22,856 bases of DNA. It comes from a virus. The first letter of the stretch is position 1; every line of letters starts with the position of its first letter. Below, in pieces: positions 14,448-22,271 of the stretch. The stretch covers positions 1 through 22,856 of the IMG/VR virus record IMGVR_UViG_3300037258_001219; one strand, 5' to 3'. The position numbers and the translations under genes were made by a program. Under the pieces are notes generated by a model. It had not been told where the DNA came from. It saw only the letters and a list, made by a program, of their open reading frames with translations, and did no database searches.

Positions 14448-15212
14448 ATGCAGCTCGCATTCGGCGCCGGGGCGCTGTGGGGCAACCGCACCGATGTGAC
14501 CGGCAGCGGCATCGGCCCCGACCAGTTCGGCATCCTGCAGGACGTCCAGATCGACTGGGACTGGACGACCAAGGAACTGTGGGGCCAGTTTCAGTTCCCG
14601 GTCGATATCGCGCGCGGTCAGGGCAAGATCACCGGCAAGGCCAAATTCGCCCGCATCTTCGGTGCGATTTACGGCGATCTGTTCTTTGGCCAGACCCCGG
14701 CGGCCGGCCAGGTGACGGTCTCCGAAAACGAGGCGGCGACGGTGCCGGCGACCGGCCCCTACACGGTGACGGTCGGCAATGCCGCCAATTTCGCCGACGA
14801 CCTCGGCGTCTATTACGCCAGCGGCGCCAACGCCGGCAACAAGTTCACCCGGGTCACGACGCCGGCGGCGGCGGGCCAGTATTCGGTCAATCTGGCGACC
14901 GGCATCTACACCTTCGCGGCCGCGGATGCCGCCGCGGCGCTGCTGGTCAGCTACCTCTACAGCACGAATGCCGGCCAGAAGCTGGTATTGACCAATCAGC
15001 TGATCGGCTACACGCCCACCTTCAAGGCGACGTTCTACACCACGAAGACGACGCAGGGGGTGCCGGCGGGGCTGGCGCTGGTGCTGAACGCCTGTACCGC
15101 GACGAAACTGTCGCTGCCGACCAAGATCGACGATTACGAGATCCAGGAATTCGATTTCTCCGCCTTTGCCGACGCCACCGGCGCGATCGGCACGCTCTCC
15201 GTCAATGAGTAG
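14448..15212 (+). CDS. Major tail tube protein
   Basis: Stacks in hexameric rings to form the non-contractile tail tube. The 254-aa beta-rich protein starts with LWGNRTDVTGSG and FGILQDVQIDWDWTTKELWG, ending LSLPTKIDDYEIQEFDFSAF, as in tube proteins of lambda gpV/GTA g9 type. A central segment, about residues 85-170 (VTVSENEAATVPATGPY, FTRVTTPAAAGQYSVN), is Thr/Ala/Gly-rich and may be an added surface domain. A strong ribosome-binding site (GAGGGAG, 14432-14438) fits an abundant virion protein, and the position just before the chaperone frameshift pair and the tape measure is diagnostic. Exact fold assignment is inference. Confidence 0.84.
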   Translation: MQLAFGAGALWGNRTDVTGSGIGPDQFGILQDVQIDWDWTTKELWGQFQFPVDIARGQGKITGKAKFARIFGAIYGDLFFGQTPAAGQVTVSENEAATVPATGPYTVTVGNAANFADDLGVYYASGANAGNKFTRVTTPAAAGQYSVNLATGIYTFAAADAAAALLVSYLYSTNAGQKLVLTNQLIGYTPTFKATFYTTKTTQGVPAGLALVLNACTATKLSLPTKIDDYEIQEFDFSAFADATGAIGTLSVNE

Positions 15213-15594
15213 TCGGATGAGCGAGACGATCGCGCTCGGCGGCCGGCATTTCGAGCTGCGGCCGCTGAAGCTCGGCCAGCTGCGCGGGCTGCTCGATGCG
15301 CTCGACGCGATGAGCGGCAAATCGGCTGGGGCCTTGATCGAGGCGGCGGCGCAGGTGGTCGCGGCCGGCCTCGCTGCTTCCCATCCCGATTTCGCGGTCG
15401 AGCGGGTGCTCGATCTCGAGGCCGGCGTCGACGATCTCAACGCAGCGGTGGCCGCGATCCTGCGCGTCGCCGGGCTCAAGCCGGCGGAGAACGCCCCGGG
15501 GGAAGTACGGCCGGTGGCGGCGGGCAGCTCGGCGCCCTCTACGCCGCCCTCGCCACCGGCTGCTTCTATTCCTATCGCCTCATCGACGGCATGA
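15205..15594 (+). CDS. Tail assembly chaperone, zero-frame product (G-like)
   Basis: Binds tape measure protein while the tail tube polymerises. The zero-frame product has 129 aa. Residues 8-90 form the recognisable N-terminal domain (IALGGRHFELRPLKLGQLRG, LEAGVDDLNAAVAAILRVAG). The last 30 residues are a Ser/Pro-rich tail that looks like out-of-frame reading past the slip site. The start at ATG 15205 overlaps the tail-tube stop; ATG 15217 is an alternative with the same core. A -1 shift near 15495-15501 would join it to the downstream frame as in lambda G/GT. Confidence 0.82.
   Translation: MSSRMSETIALGGRHFELRPLKLGQLRGLLDALDAMSGKSAGALIEAAAQVVAAGLAASHPDFAVERVLDLEAGVDDLNAAVAAILRVAGLKPAENAPGEVRPVAAGSSAPSTPPSPPAASIPIASSTA
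15495..15501 (+). promoter_or_regulatory. Candidate -1 programmed frameshift site CCCGGGG
   Basis: In the zero frame the codons read GCC CCG GGG GAA, so C-CCG-GGG fits the X-XXY-YYZ slippery heptamer. A -1 shift gives a continuous frame to 15857. After the shift, the reading is coding-like (GALYAALATGCFYSYRLIDG), resembling tail chaperone sequence, whereas the zero frame becomes a Ser/Pro string. Translation of the fused product gives about 217 aa. Confidence 0.6.
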
Positions 15595-15857
15595 CGCTGG
15601 CCGAGGCCGGCGAGATCTTCGCCCACTGGGAACAAAACCCGCCGCCGCACCTGATGCTGCAGACGATCGCCCGCATGCTCGGCTGGACGCCGCCGACCGC
15701 AACCGCGGCAGCGTCGCTCGCCGCCGCGCCGCCGCCCGGCCTGGCGACCGGGCCGATCGACATGCCGGCGCCGCTAGACCTCGACGCGATGCGCGCCCGC
15801 AACCGGGCGCGCGTCGACGCGATAACCAGACGCGCGCCCGCCCTAAGCGGTGACTGA
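15591..15857 (+). CDS. Tail assembly chaperone, -1 frame part (T-like, probably read as a fusion)
   Basis: The C-terminal part of the chaperone. From ATG 15591 it encodes 88 aa (MTLAEAGEIFAHWEQNPPPH, LMLQTIARMLGW, then a Pro/Ala-rich tail). The same frame is open and coding-like upstream to the slippery site near 15498, including ALYAALATGCFYSYRLIDG. It is therefore most likely expressed as a -1 frameshift extension of the gene at 15205 rather than from this ATG, which lacks a clear ribosome-binding site. The fused protein would recruit the tape measure and tail tube, as GT does in lambda. An independent start remains possible. The 42-nt gap after it holds only a 12-codon ORF. Confidence 0.78.
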   Translation: MTLAEAGEIFAHWEQNPPPHLMLQTIARMLGWTPPTATAAASLAAAPPPGLATGPIDMPAPLDLDAMRARNRARVDAITRRAPALSGD

Positions 15858-15899
15858 GGCATTTGGACAGTATGCCCGATCTTCCTCTCGAGGTGACCC

Positions 15900-16775
15900 T
15901 TGGCCGATGATGTGCAGTTAACGGTCGACGCCGATGTCAGCGGCGCGTTGGCGTCGCTCAATTCGCTGCGTCAGGCGATTGATGCGGCGACAGTGCCGGC
16001 CGCCCGCCTGTCGCGCGCCTACCAGCGCTCGTTCGACGCGATCGGCGCCGGCTGGGAGCGGGCGGTCGCGGGCTTGGCCGAGGGAAGGCTGACTCTGCAA
16101 GGCGCGGCGGTCAGGGCGACGCAATCGGTCGAAAACGGCCTCGTCGACCTTGCCGGCACGACCTTGTCGCGGGTAGCGGCCGGGCCGCTCGCATCGCTGC
16201 TGGGGCTGGCCGCGCCGGCCGCGGGGCAGGGGGTCGGCGATGTCCTCGGCGGCGCGCTCGGGCATTGGCTCACTGGCGCGCCGCAGCAGCTCGGCCAAGC
16301 CGCAACCGCGACCGCCAACACCGCGGCGCTCGCGACCAACACCGTCGCCCTCGGCGCGCTGACCGCGGCGCTCGGCGCCGCGAGCGTGGCGGGCGGCGCC
16401 GGCGCGCTTGGCAGCCTCGGCAGCGCCGCCTCACTCGCCGGCGGCACCGCCGAACTCGGCGCGGCGGGCAGCCTGCTCGCCTTTGCCCAGGGCGGCATCG
16501 TGACGTCGGCGGCGGGCGGCTGGGCTTTGCCGAATTTTTTCGGCGCCCGGCCGGCCTTGCTGCACGCCCGCGAGATGGTGCTGCCGGCGGCGATCAGCGA
16601 GGGGCTGCAGCAGATGATCGGCGACGGCGGCGGAGGGAGCGACATGCATTTGCATTTCCACGGACCCTCTGACGGGCCGGCGGTCGAGCGCTGGTTCACC
16701 GGGCTGATGGCGCGCAACCCCGGCGTCGTGCGCAACATGCTGCGCTCGAACGCCTTGACCCCGCGGACGCTCTGA
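15900..16775 (+). CDS. Short tail tape measure protein
   Basis: Sets tail length and leaves with the DNA. The 291-aa protein has an N-terminal segment with SGALASLNSLRQAIDAATVP, a helical central part and a long Ala/Gly-rich stretch (ATATANTAALATNTVALGAL). Its C-terminus is typical of tape measure proteins: FAQGGIVTSAAGGW, ARPALLHAREMVLPAAISEG, then MHLHFHG. I use the TTG at 15900 (GAGGTG just upstream); no ATG suits. At about 1.5 Angstrom per residue this gives a tail of about 44 nm, in the range of the short GTA tails. It stands between chaperone and distal tail genes, as GTA gene 11 does. It lacks any lytic domain; that job is on the separate NlpC/P60 gene. Confidence 0.83.
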   Translation: MADDVQLTVDADVSGALASLNSLRQAIDAATVPAARLSRAYQRSFDAIGAGWERAVAGLAEGRLTLQGAAVRATQSVENGLVDLAGTTLSRVAAGPLASLLGLAAPAAGQGVGDVLGGALGHWLTGAPQQLGQAATATANTAALATNTVALGALTAALGAASVAGGAGALGSLGSAASLAGGTAELGAAGSLLAFAQGGIVTSAAGGWALPNFFGARPALLHAREMVLPAAISEGLQQMIGDGGGGSDMHLHFHGPSDGPAVERWFTGLMARNPGVVRNMLRSNALTPRTL

Positions 16776-16781
16776 CCGCCG

Positions 16782-17408
16782 ATGAGTGCGATCTTTCCCG
16801 CGCTGCCCGGCCTCGGCTGGTCGGTGACGAAGGCGCCGCGCTTTGCGACGCGGCTGCAGCGCGCGGTGTCGGGCCGCGAATTGCGCGTCCTCGACCAGCC
16901 CTACCCGATCTGGACCTGGACCCTGACCTACACGCTGCTGCGCGACAAATGGGACACGCGCGGCGCCGGCGGGCTCGGCGTCGGCTACGACGAGCTGCGC
17001 ACGCTCGCCGGCTTCTTTCTGCAACAACAGGGCCAATTCCTGCCCTTCCTGTTCGACGATCCTAGCGACGATGCAATCATCGGCCAGGCGATCGGCACCG
17101 GCGACGCCAGCACGAGCGTTTTTCAGCTGGTTCGCAATATGGCTGGCTTCGCCGAGCCGATCACCGCGCCCAACACGCTGAGCGCGGTGTACTTCAACGG
17201 CGTGCTGCAGAGCCCGACCGGGTACGCGGTCGACGCCGCTACCGGGTTGGTGACCTTTGCCACCGCGCCATCCGCCGGCGAGGCGATCACCGCCGACTTC
17301 ACCTATTGGTTCCGCGTCCGCTTTGCCGACGACACGGCCCAATTCGAGAACTTCATGTACCAGCTGTGGCAGTTGAAGCAGGTCAAATTGCAATCGGTGC
17401 TGCCATGA
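16782..17408 (+). CDS. Distal tail protein (DUF2460 family, GTA g12-like)
   Basis: Forms the ring at the tail tube's lower end that anchors the hub. The 208-aa protein has the DUF2460 pattern: FPALPGLGWSVTKAPRFATR, then SGRELRVLDQPYPIW, LRTLAGFFLQQQGQFLPFLF, DPSDDAIIGQAIGTGDAST, and a C-terminal beta region (VYFNGVLQSPTGYAVD, GEAITADFTYWFRVRFADD). Same slot as RcGTA gene 12. The ATG follows the tape measure stop by 6 nt, and its own stop overlaps the next start (ATGA). Length is standard for the family. Confidence 0.9.
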   Translation: MSAIFPALPGLGWSVTKAPRFATRLQRAVSGRELRVLDQPYPIWTWTLTYTLLRDKWDTRGAGGLGVGYDELRTLAGFFLQQQGQFLPFLFDDPSDDAIIGQAIGTGDASTSVFQLVRNMAGFAEPITAPNTLSAVYFNGVLQSPTGYAVDAATGLVTFATAPSAGEAITADFTYWFRVRFADDTAQFENFMYQLWQLKQVKLQSVLP

Positions 17409-18346
17409 GGCCGTGCTCCGCGGCGCTGGCGGCCTATCTCGCAGCGAACGACAGCGTCGCCGTCGCCGACCTCTATGCGTTTGCGCTGACGAGCGGCGAG
17501 GTGTTGCGCTACTCCGGATGGACGACAGGGTTCACCGTTCCCGGCACCGCCTTCCCCACCGACAGCCTCAACTACAACAGCGCCACCTACACCGAGTTCG
17601 CAGTCGGGCCACGCTTCGGCCGCTCGAAGGTCACGACCAAGATCGGCGTCCAGCCGACCGAGCTCGACATCGACGTGCTGGCCGGCGACAACGACCTGGT
17701 CGGCACATTGCCGTTCGCCGAGGCGGTGCGGGTTGGCTTGTTCGATGGCGCGACGGTCGAGCTCGACCGCTTCTTCCTGCCGTCGAGCAATCTGCCCCTC
17801 GACACCAGTCTCGGCGCGATCGTGTGGTTCTACGGCCGGGTCGCCGAATGCGACGTCGGACGCAGCAGTATCGCGATCAAGGTCAAGTCGCTGATGAACC
17901 AGTTGGCGATCCAGCAGATGCCGCGGCGGCTCTACCAGGCGAGCTGCGGCCATGTGTTCGGCGGCGCGATGTGCGGCTACGACCGCGTGAACGGCAAGAG
18001 CGCCGCCGGGGTGGCGACCGGCGCCGGCAGCGTCACCGTCACCGCTGCCGCGGGCACGAACCGGGCAATAATTACCTGCACCGCCGCGGTGTCCGCCTAT
18101 TACGCCGAGGGCACTGTGACCGGTGCTGCCGGTGCCAATGCCGGCTACAACCGGACGATCGCCAATCTCGGGAGCGGCTCGCAGATCGCGCTGTTCAAGC
18201 CGTTCCTCTACCCGATTGCGGTCGGCGACACGTTTACGCTGCTGCCGGGCTGCGACCATACGACGGCGACCTGCAACGGCGTGTTCCAGAACCTCGCGCG
18301 CTATGGCGGTTTTCCCTACATCCCACCGCCGGAGACCGCGGCGTGA
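17405..18346 (+). CDS. Tail hub protein (DUF2163 family, GTA g13-like)
   Basis: Tail hub at the tip. The 313-aa protein has the N-terminal DUF2163 part (DLYAFALTSGEVLRYSG to VWFYGRVAECDVGRSSIAIK, about 22-160), then the C-terminal part with four cysteines in the conserved pattern: SCGHVFGGAMCGYDR, then GCDHTTATCNGVFQN, and RYGGFPYIP at the end. In the lambda homologue gpL the C-terminal cysteines bind an iron-sulphur cluster; the four here suggest the same. The start overlaps the DUF2460 stop (ATGA) and the end overlaps the peptidase start (GTGA). The open frame extends upstream to 17306 but that lies within the previous gene. Confidence 0.9.
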   Translation: MRPCSAALAAYLAANDSVAVADLYAFALTSGEVLRYSGWTTGFTVPGTAFPTDSLNYNSATYTEFAVGPRFGRSKVTTKIGVQPTELDIDVLAGDNDLVGTLPFAEAVRVGLFDGATVELDRFFLPSSNLPLDTSLGAIVWFYGRVAECDVGRSSIAIKVKSLMNQLAIQQMPRRLYQASCGHVFGGAMCGYDRVNGKSAAGVATGAGSVTVTAAAGTNRAIITCTAAVSAYYAEGTVTGAAGANAGYNRTIANLGSGSQIALFKPFLYPIAVGDTFTLLPGCDHTTATCNGVFQNLARYGGFPYIPPPETAA

Positions 18347-18771
18347 CGCGACAGTTGCGCTATGCCGTCGTCGCCGAGGCGCAATCCTGGATCGGCACGC
18401 CGTTTCACCATGCGGCGCGGGTCAAAGGCGCCGGCGTCGACTGCCTGATGCTGCTGGCGGAGGTGTATGAGCGGGCCGGTGTCGCGGCGCATGTCGAGCC
18501 GCCATTCTACGTCCCGGACTGGCACCTCCACCAGGGCGCCGAGCGTTACATGGAAGGGCTGCTGCGCTACGCCCGGCCGCTCGCTGGCCCGCCGCTCCCG
18601 GGCGACATCGCGCTGTTCCGCTTCGGCCGCACCTTTTCGCACGGCACGATCGTCGCCGCATGGCCACGCCTCGTCCACGCCTATTGGGCAATCGGCGTCG
18701 TCTGGGGTGACGCGACGCTTTACCCCCTCGGCGGCCGACCGGTGCGATTCTTCAGTCCCTTCGCGAGCTGA
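18343..18771 (+). CDS. Tail tip NlpC/P60 peptidase (GTA g14-like)
   Basis: Cell wall peptidase at the tail tip, cutting peptidoglycan cross-links during DNA entry. The 142-aa protein has a complete catalytic set: C34 in GAGVDCLMLL, H100 in FSHGTIV, and H112 in LVHAYW as third residue. WIGTPFHHAARVKG just before the cysteine is a family hallmark, and LPGDIALFRFG precedes the histidine. GTG 18343 is chosen because it overlaps the hub stop and gives the normal N-terminus; the much longer open frame upstream is a shadow of the hub gene. A short single-domain enzyme, as in the GTA. Confidence 0.93.
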   Translation: MTRQLRYAVVAEAQSWIGTPFHHAARVKGAGVDCLMLLAEVYERAGVAAHVEPPFYVPDWHLHQGAERYMEGLLRYARPLAGPPLPGDIALFRFGRTFSHGTIVAAWPRLVHAYWAIGVVWGDATLYPLGGRPVRFFSPFAS

Positions 18772-18774
18772 TCA

Positions 18775-20124
18775 ATGCCCAACCTAGTTGCCGGCAAGGG
18801 CGGCGGGCCGAGCCCGTTCGTCAACGCCTTCGACAGCCCCGCGCTGAACTCGCTGCGCTACAACACGAGCCAGGCGGGCAGCCCGGTGCATCTGTGCTAC
18901 GGCACGCAGCGGGTCAGCGTCAACCTGATCGAGTTCTGGGGGTTCAGCGGCACGAGCGGCGGCAAGGGCGGCAAGGGACTTGGCGCCTCGGGCGGCAAGA
19001 AAGGTTCCAACCAGCAATATTCGGTCGATGTTGCGATGGCGCTGTGCGAGGGGCCGGTGTCGTTCACCTATCCCGGCGATGTCGGCGGCAACAACCGCAT
19101 CTGGTCGAACGGCGGCATCGCCGCCGGGCTCGGCAATGTCGGGCTCAATGGCTATGCCGGCAATGACGGCCAGAGCGCCGACCCGGTGTTTGCCAGCAGC
19201 GATCCCAACACGCCGGTGGTCGGCTATTCCGGCACGTGTTACGTCACCGGCACGCCGATGAATTTGGGGTCGAGCCCGGCGCTGCCAAACATCTCGTTCG
19301 AGTTGGGAGGGCTGCATGCCGGCACCGCCGGCCCGTCCTTCCCCTACGACGCGCGGCCGGACCAGATCGTCACCGACCTGCTGACCGACCCGCGTCACGG
19401 CGCCGGGTTTCCCGCCGGCAATCTCGACAGCACCGGCAGCCTTGCCGATTGGGGCAATTACTGCCAGGCGGCGCAGCTCGCGATGTCGCTGCTGCTCGAC
19501 CGGCAGCAGCCCTGCGCCCGCTGGGTCGAGGAGATCGCGCAGCTGACGGTGGCGGCCGTCGTGTGGTCGGGCGCGCTGCTGAAGATCATCCCCTACGGCG
19601 ACACTACGCTCAGTGCCAACGGCGCGTCGTGGACGCCGAACCTGACCTGGCAGTACAGCCTCGGCGACGACGATTTTCTCGACTTCGCCGACAGCGGCGA
19701 GAGCGCCAGCGACCCGGTGCTACTGACCCGCAGCGACCCGGCGCAGGCGACCAATTGGCTCAGCCTCGAATACATGGACCAGGTGAACAACTATAACCCG
19801 CAGATCCTGCCGGTGTTCGACCAGGGGCTGATCGACCAATACGGGCTGCGGAGCGAACCGCCGATCCAGGCACACGAGTTCACCAACCCGACCAGCGCGA
19901 CGGTGTCGGCGCAGCTGCAATTGCAGCGCAAGGCCTATGTCCGCAACACCTACAAGTTCAAGCTCGGCTGGCGCTATTCGGTGTTGGAGCCGATGGATAT
20001 CGTGCTGCTGACCGACGCGACGCTGGGACTTGTCGGCGCGGCGGTTCGCATCACCCAGATCGACGAGGACGACAACGGCGAGTTGACCGTCACCGCCGAA
20101 GAAATCCCCGGAGTGACACCGTAA
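18775..20124 (+). CDS. Tail tip/host specificity protein, N-terminal part (GTA g15 'megatron'-like)
   Basis: Large tip protein that seals the tube and contacts the host. The 449-aa product resembles the front and middle of GTA g15-type proteins. It has NLVAGKGGGPSPF (N-terminal hydrophilic/beta part), YSVDVAMALCEGPVSF, YPGDVGGNNRIWSNGG, the Phage-tail_3-like segment around ALPNISFELGG and PYDARPDQIVTDLLTDPRHG. A later region has WVEEIAQLTVAAVVWSGALL and IIPYGD. The end (YKFKLGWRYSVLEPMDIVLL, VRITQIDEDDNGELTVTAEE) is where a single-chain protein would normally continue. Here it stops, and the next gene begins 1 nt later with what looks like the rest of the same protein, so this is probably half of a split gene. 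It has no obvious catalytic motif. Confidence 0.86.
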   Translation: MPNLVAGKGGGPSPFVNAFDSPALNSLRYNTSQAGSPVHLCYGTQRVSVNLIEFWGFSGTSGGKGGKGLGASGGKKGSNQQYSVDVAMALCEGPVSFTYPGDVGGNNRIWSNGGIAAGLGNVGLNGYAGNDGQSADPVFASSDPNTPVVGYSGTCYVTGTPMNLGSSPALPNISFELGGLHAGTAGPSFPYDARPDQIVTDLLTDPRHGAGFPAGNLDSTGSLADWGNYCQAAQLAMSLLLDRQQPCARWVEEIAQLTVAAVVWSGALLKIIPYGDTTLSANGASWTPNLTWQYSLGDDDFLDFADSGESASDPVLLTRSDPAQATNWLSLEYMDQVNNYNPQILPVFDQGLIDQYGLRSEPPIQAHEFTNPTSATVSAQLQLQRKAYVRNTYKFKLGWRYSVLEPMDIVLLTDATLGLVGAAVRITQIDEDDNGELTVTAEEIPGVTP

Positions 20125-20125
20125 G

Positions 20126-21169
20126 ATGCCCGGAACCATCACCCCGATCGGCGTCGGCACGGCTGCGTTCCACACGCGGTTAACGACCGCCGGCAGCGCG
20201 CTGGACACGCTGGCCGCGCCCGGCGACAGCAACCCGCCGATCATCCTCGAGCCGCCGTCGGCGTTGTCGGGCGGCGACCTCGAAGTGTGGGTCATCGCCT
20301 CGGGGGGCGCCGAATGGGGCGGCTGCCAGGTCTGGATCTCGACCGACAATGCGACCTATGCGCTGGCCGGCACGATCTACCGCGGCGGCCGTCAGGGCAC
20401 GCTGACCGTCGCGCTGCCGAGCCATGCCGGTCCCGACACCGGCGACACGCTGTCGGTCGACCTGACCGAGAGCCAGGGCCAGCTGCTGTCGGGCACGACG
20501 GCCGATGCCGACAATTTCGTCACGCTGTGTTATTGCGACGGCGAGCTCGTCAGCTACCAGACCGCGACCCTCACGTCGGCCTACCATTACGACCTGACGT
20601 ACTTGCGGCGGGGTGTTTATGGTACGCCGATCGGCGCCCATTCCAGCGGTAGCAGTTTCGCGCGCTTCGGGCCGAACGATCCGTCGCTGTTCCGATATCG
20701 CTATCCCGCCAGCTTCATCGGCCAGACGGTCTACGTCAAATTGCCGGCCTTCAACAATTTCGGCCAGGCCTTGCAGGACCTGTCGGGACTGACGCCGACC
20801 AGCTACGCGCTGACCGGTGACGGGGCGGTGGCGCCGCCGGCCTATGTCTCGGGCTCCTGGGCTGGCAGTCCGGGGGCGAGCCAAATCGTCGAGCGCTACA
20901 TCTTTGCCGCTTCGGTCACCCTTCCGGCCGGCCTCGCCGGCAGCTACGGCAGCGCCGGCACCGCTGCGACCGCCGCGGCGAGCTTCGCGATCGCCAAAAA
21001 CGGCACGAATGTCGGCACGATGGGGTTCGCCGCCGGCGCGGCTACCGCCACCTTCGCGATGGCGACGGCGACCACCTTGGCCGGCGGCGACGTGCTGACA
21101 ATCGTCGCGCCCGCGACGCCCGACGCGACCCTCGCCAACCTCGCCTGGACGCTCGGCGGCAGCCAATGA
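20126..21169 (+). CDS. Tail tip/host specificity protein, C-terminal part
   Basis: The 347-aa continuation of the tip protein. Residues about 35-90 (NPPIILEPPSALSGGDLEVW and GAEWGGCQVWISTDNATYAL) are the C-terminal half pattern of GTA g15-like proteins. It then has YHYDLTYLRRGVYGTPIGAH, FRYRYPASFIGQTVYVKLPA and FNNFGQALQDLSGLTPTSYA, which is like the fibronectin-like end of tip proteins. From about 250 on it is a Thr/Ala/Gly-rich beta domain that may be the host-specific end. It begins 1 nt after the previous stop, in a different frame (TAAGATG). This is either a genuine two-subunit tip or a broken gene. The clean start, the absence of stops and normal codon use favour a functional split. Confidence 0.83.
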   Translation: MPGTITPIGVGTAAFHTRLTTAGSALDTLAAPGDSNPPIILEPPSALSGGDLEVWVIASGGAEWGGCQVWISTDNATYALAGTIYRGGRQGTLTVALPSHAGPDTGDTLSVDLTESQGQLLSGTTADADNFVTLCYCDGELVSYQTATLTSAYHYDLTYLRRGVYGTPIGAHSSGSSFARFGPNDPSLFRYRYPASFIGQTVYVKLPAFNNFGQALQDLSGLTPTSYALTGDGAVAPPAYVSGSWAGSPGASQIVERYIFAASVTLPAGLAGSYGSAGTAATAAASFAIAKNGTNVGTMGFAAGAATATFAMATATTLAGGDVLTIVAPATPDATLANLAWTLGGSQ

Positions 21170-21543
21170 CGGACGCATTACACGACCCGCCGCCGCACCG
21201 GCCGGGCCGAGATGCTGCATGGCACAGCGCGATCCACCCGCATTTCACCCCCGACATCAATCTCGGCCATTTGGTGCAGGCGGTCGTCGTCGTCACCACG
21301 GTCGGCGGCGGCATCCTGGCCGGCTATCTCAGCTTGCGTGACGACCTCGACCGGCAGCGCGCCGAGTTTCGCGTCGCGATCGCCGAGCACGCCGAGCGCC
21401 TGACCGTCGACGAGCGCGAACTCGATGAGCGGCGCAGCGAAGAACAGCAATTCCAGACCGAGATGCGCACTTCGCTGCAGCAGGTCATGCAGGCGATCGC
21501 CGACCTGCGCACCGAGCTCGTCCAGAAACAGGACCGGAAATAG
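21166..21543 (+). CDS. Single-pass membrane protein with coiled coil (lysis-associated, spanin-like or holin-like)
   Basis: A 125-aa protein. An N-terminal hydrophilic part (about 1-33, His/Pro-rich) is followed by one membrane helix (VQAVVVVTTVGGGILAGYLSL, about 36-57). A long charged helix follows (DDLDRQRAEFRVAIAEHAER to TELVQKQDRK) with heptad-like spacing, hence a coiled coil. That layout resembles an inner-membrane spanin, or a membrane anchor for the lysis genes; it is also compatible with a small holin-type accessory protein. It overlaps the tip protein stop (ATGA) and is followed directly by the muramidase gene, so it belongs to the lysis cassette. The exact role is inference and the sequence has no family motif I recognise. 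Confidence 0.7.
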   Translation: MTDALHDPPPHRPGRDAAWHSAIHPHFTPDINLGHLVQAVVVVTTVGGGILAGYLSLRDDLDRQRAEFRVAIAEHAERLTVDERELDERRSEEQQFQTEMRTSLQQVMQAIADLRTELVQKQDRK

Positions 21544-21545
21544 CG

Positions 21546-22244
21546 ATGACCACCTGCCCGCTTCCCGACATCGTATTCGACGGCGTCATCGACGTGTCGC
21601 ACCACAATGGCGCGATCGACTGGCCGGCAGTGGCCGACGCCGGCATTGTCCTCGCCTTTGTCAAGGCGACGCAGGGCGGCGGTTTCGTCGATCCGCTGTT
21701 CGCCGCCAATCGCAGCGCCGCGACCCGCGCCGGCGTGCTGGTCGTCCCCTACCATTTTGTCGACCGCGACGATCCCGCCGACCAGGCGGCGCATTTTTGC
21801 GACGTGGCCGGCCTCGCCGCCGGTGGCGCGGCGATGCTCGATTGGGAGAGCACGGCGCCGGCCGAGGCCGTCGCGCTGCTCGGCGAGGCGCTCGCCGATA
21901 GCGGCGGGCGGGCGCCGGTCGCCTATTACGGCTTCGCGCAGCTGACCCGGCCCGACGCGGCGCTGTCGCGCTGGCCGCTGATGCTGCCGGAATACCCGCG
22001 CGGCGCAGCGGCGGGCTGCTACCGCACGCTGGTCAGCCGCCCGCCACGGCTGCCGCCCGGCCGCGCCGGCGGCTGGGGCGGCGTTGAGCGCCCCTACGAT
22101 TTTCACCAGTACACGCCGGCCGGTCGGGTCGCCGGCATCGCCACCCCGGTCGACCGCTCGGTTTGGGTCGGTAGCTGCGGCGACCTGAAGGCCTGGTATG
22201 CGACCGGCGAGCTGCCGCGGCCGAACGCGCCGCCCGGCATCTGA
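21546..22244 (+). CDS. GH25 muramidase endolysin
   Basis: Cleaves the N-acetylmuramic/N-acetylglucosamine bond of peptidoglycan to lyse the host. The 232-aa single-domain protein shows the GH25 pattern: GVIDVSHHNGAIDW (D16), FVKATQGGG, VVPYHFVDRDDPADQAAHF, and the catalytic AMLDWES with D99 and E101; YDFHQYTPAGRVAG and PVDRSVWVG near the end complete it. No signal peptide, so it needs a holin; the gene after the next terminator codes a holin-like protein. The start is 2 nt after the preceding stop. All catalytic residues appear intact. Confidence 0.95.
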   Translation: MTTCPLPDIVFDGVIDVSHHNGAIDWPAVADAGIVLAFVKATQGGGFVDPLFAANRSAATRAGVLVVPYHFVDRDDPADQAAHFCDVAGLAAGGAAMLDWESTAPAEAVALLGEALADSGGRAPVAYYGFAQLTRPDAALSRWPLMLPEYPRGAAAGCYRTLVSRPPRLPPGRAGGWGGVERPYDFHQYTPAGRVAGIATPVDRSVWVGSCGDLKAWYATGELPRPNAPPGI

Positions 22245-22271
22245 TCGCCGTCAATCCTGGTGTTCCATCGG

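Noticed and set aside
13800-15650. A 616-aa minus-strand open frame
   Set aside because: It runs antisense across connector, terminator, tube and chaperone genes, is Arg/Ala/Gly-rich with no family motif, and is a normal by-product of high-GC coding DNA.
15872-15910. A 12-codon ORF between chaperone and tape measure
   Set aside because: Too short to support; may at most couple translation to the TTG start at 15900.
20122-20126. Sequencing-error explanation of the split tip gene
   Set aside because: Cannot be excluded, but the junction has a clean stop and start with coupling and both frames are otherwise intact, so I treat it as a real split until checked.
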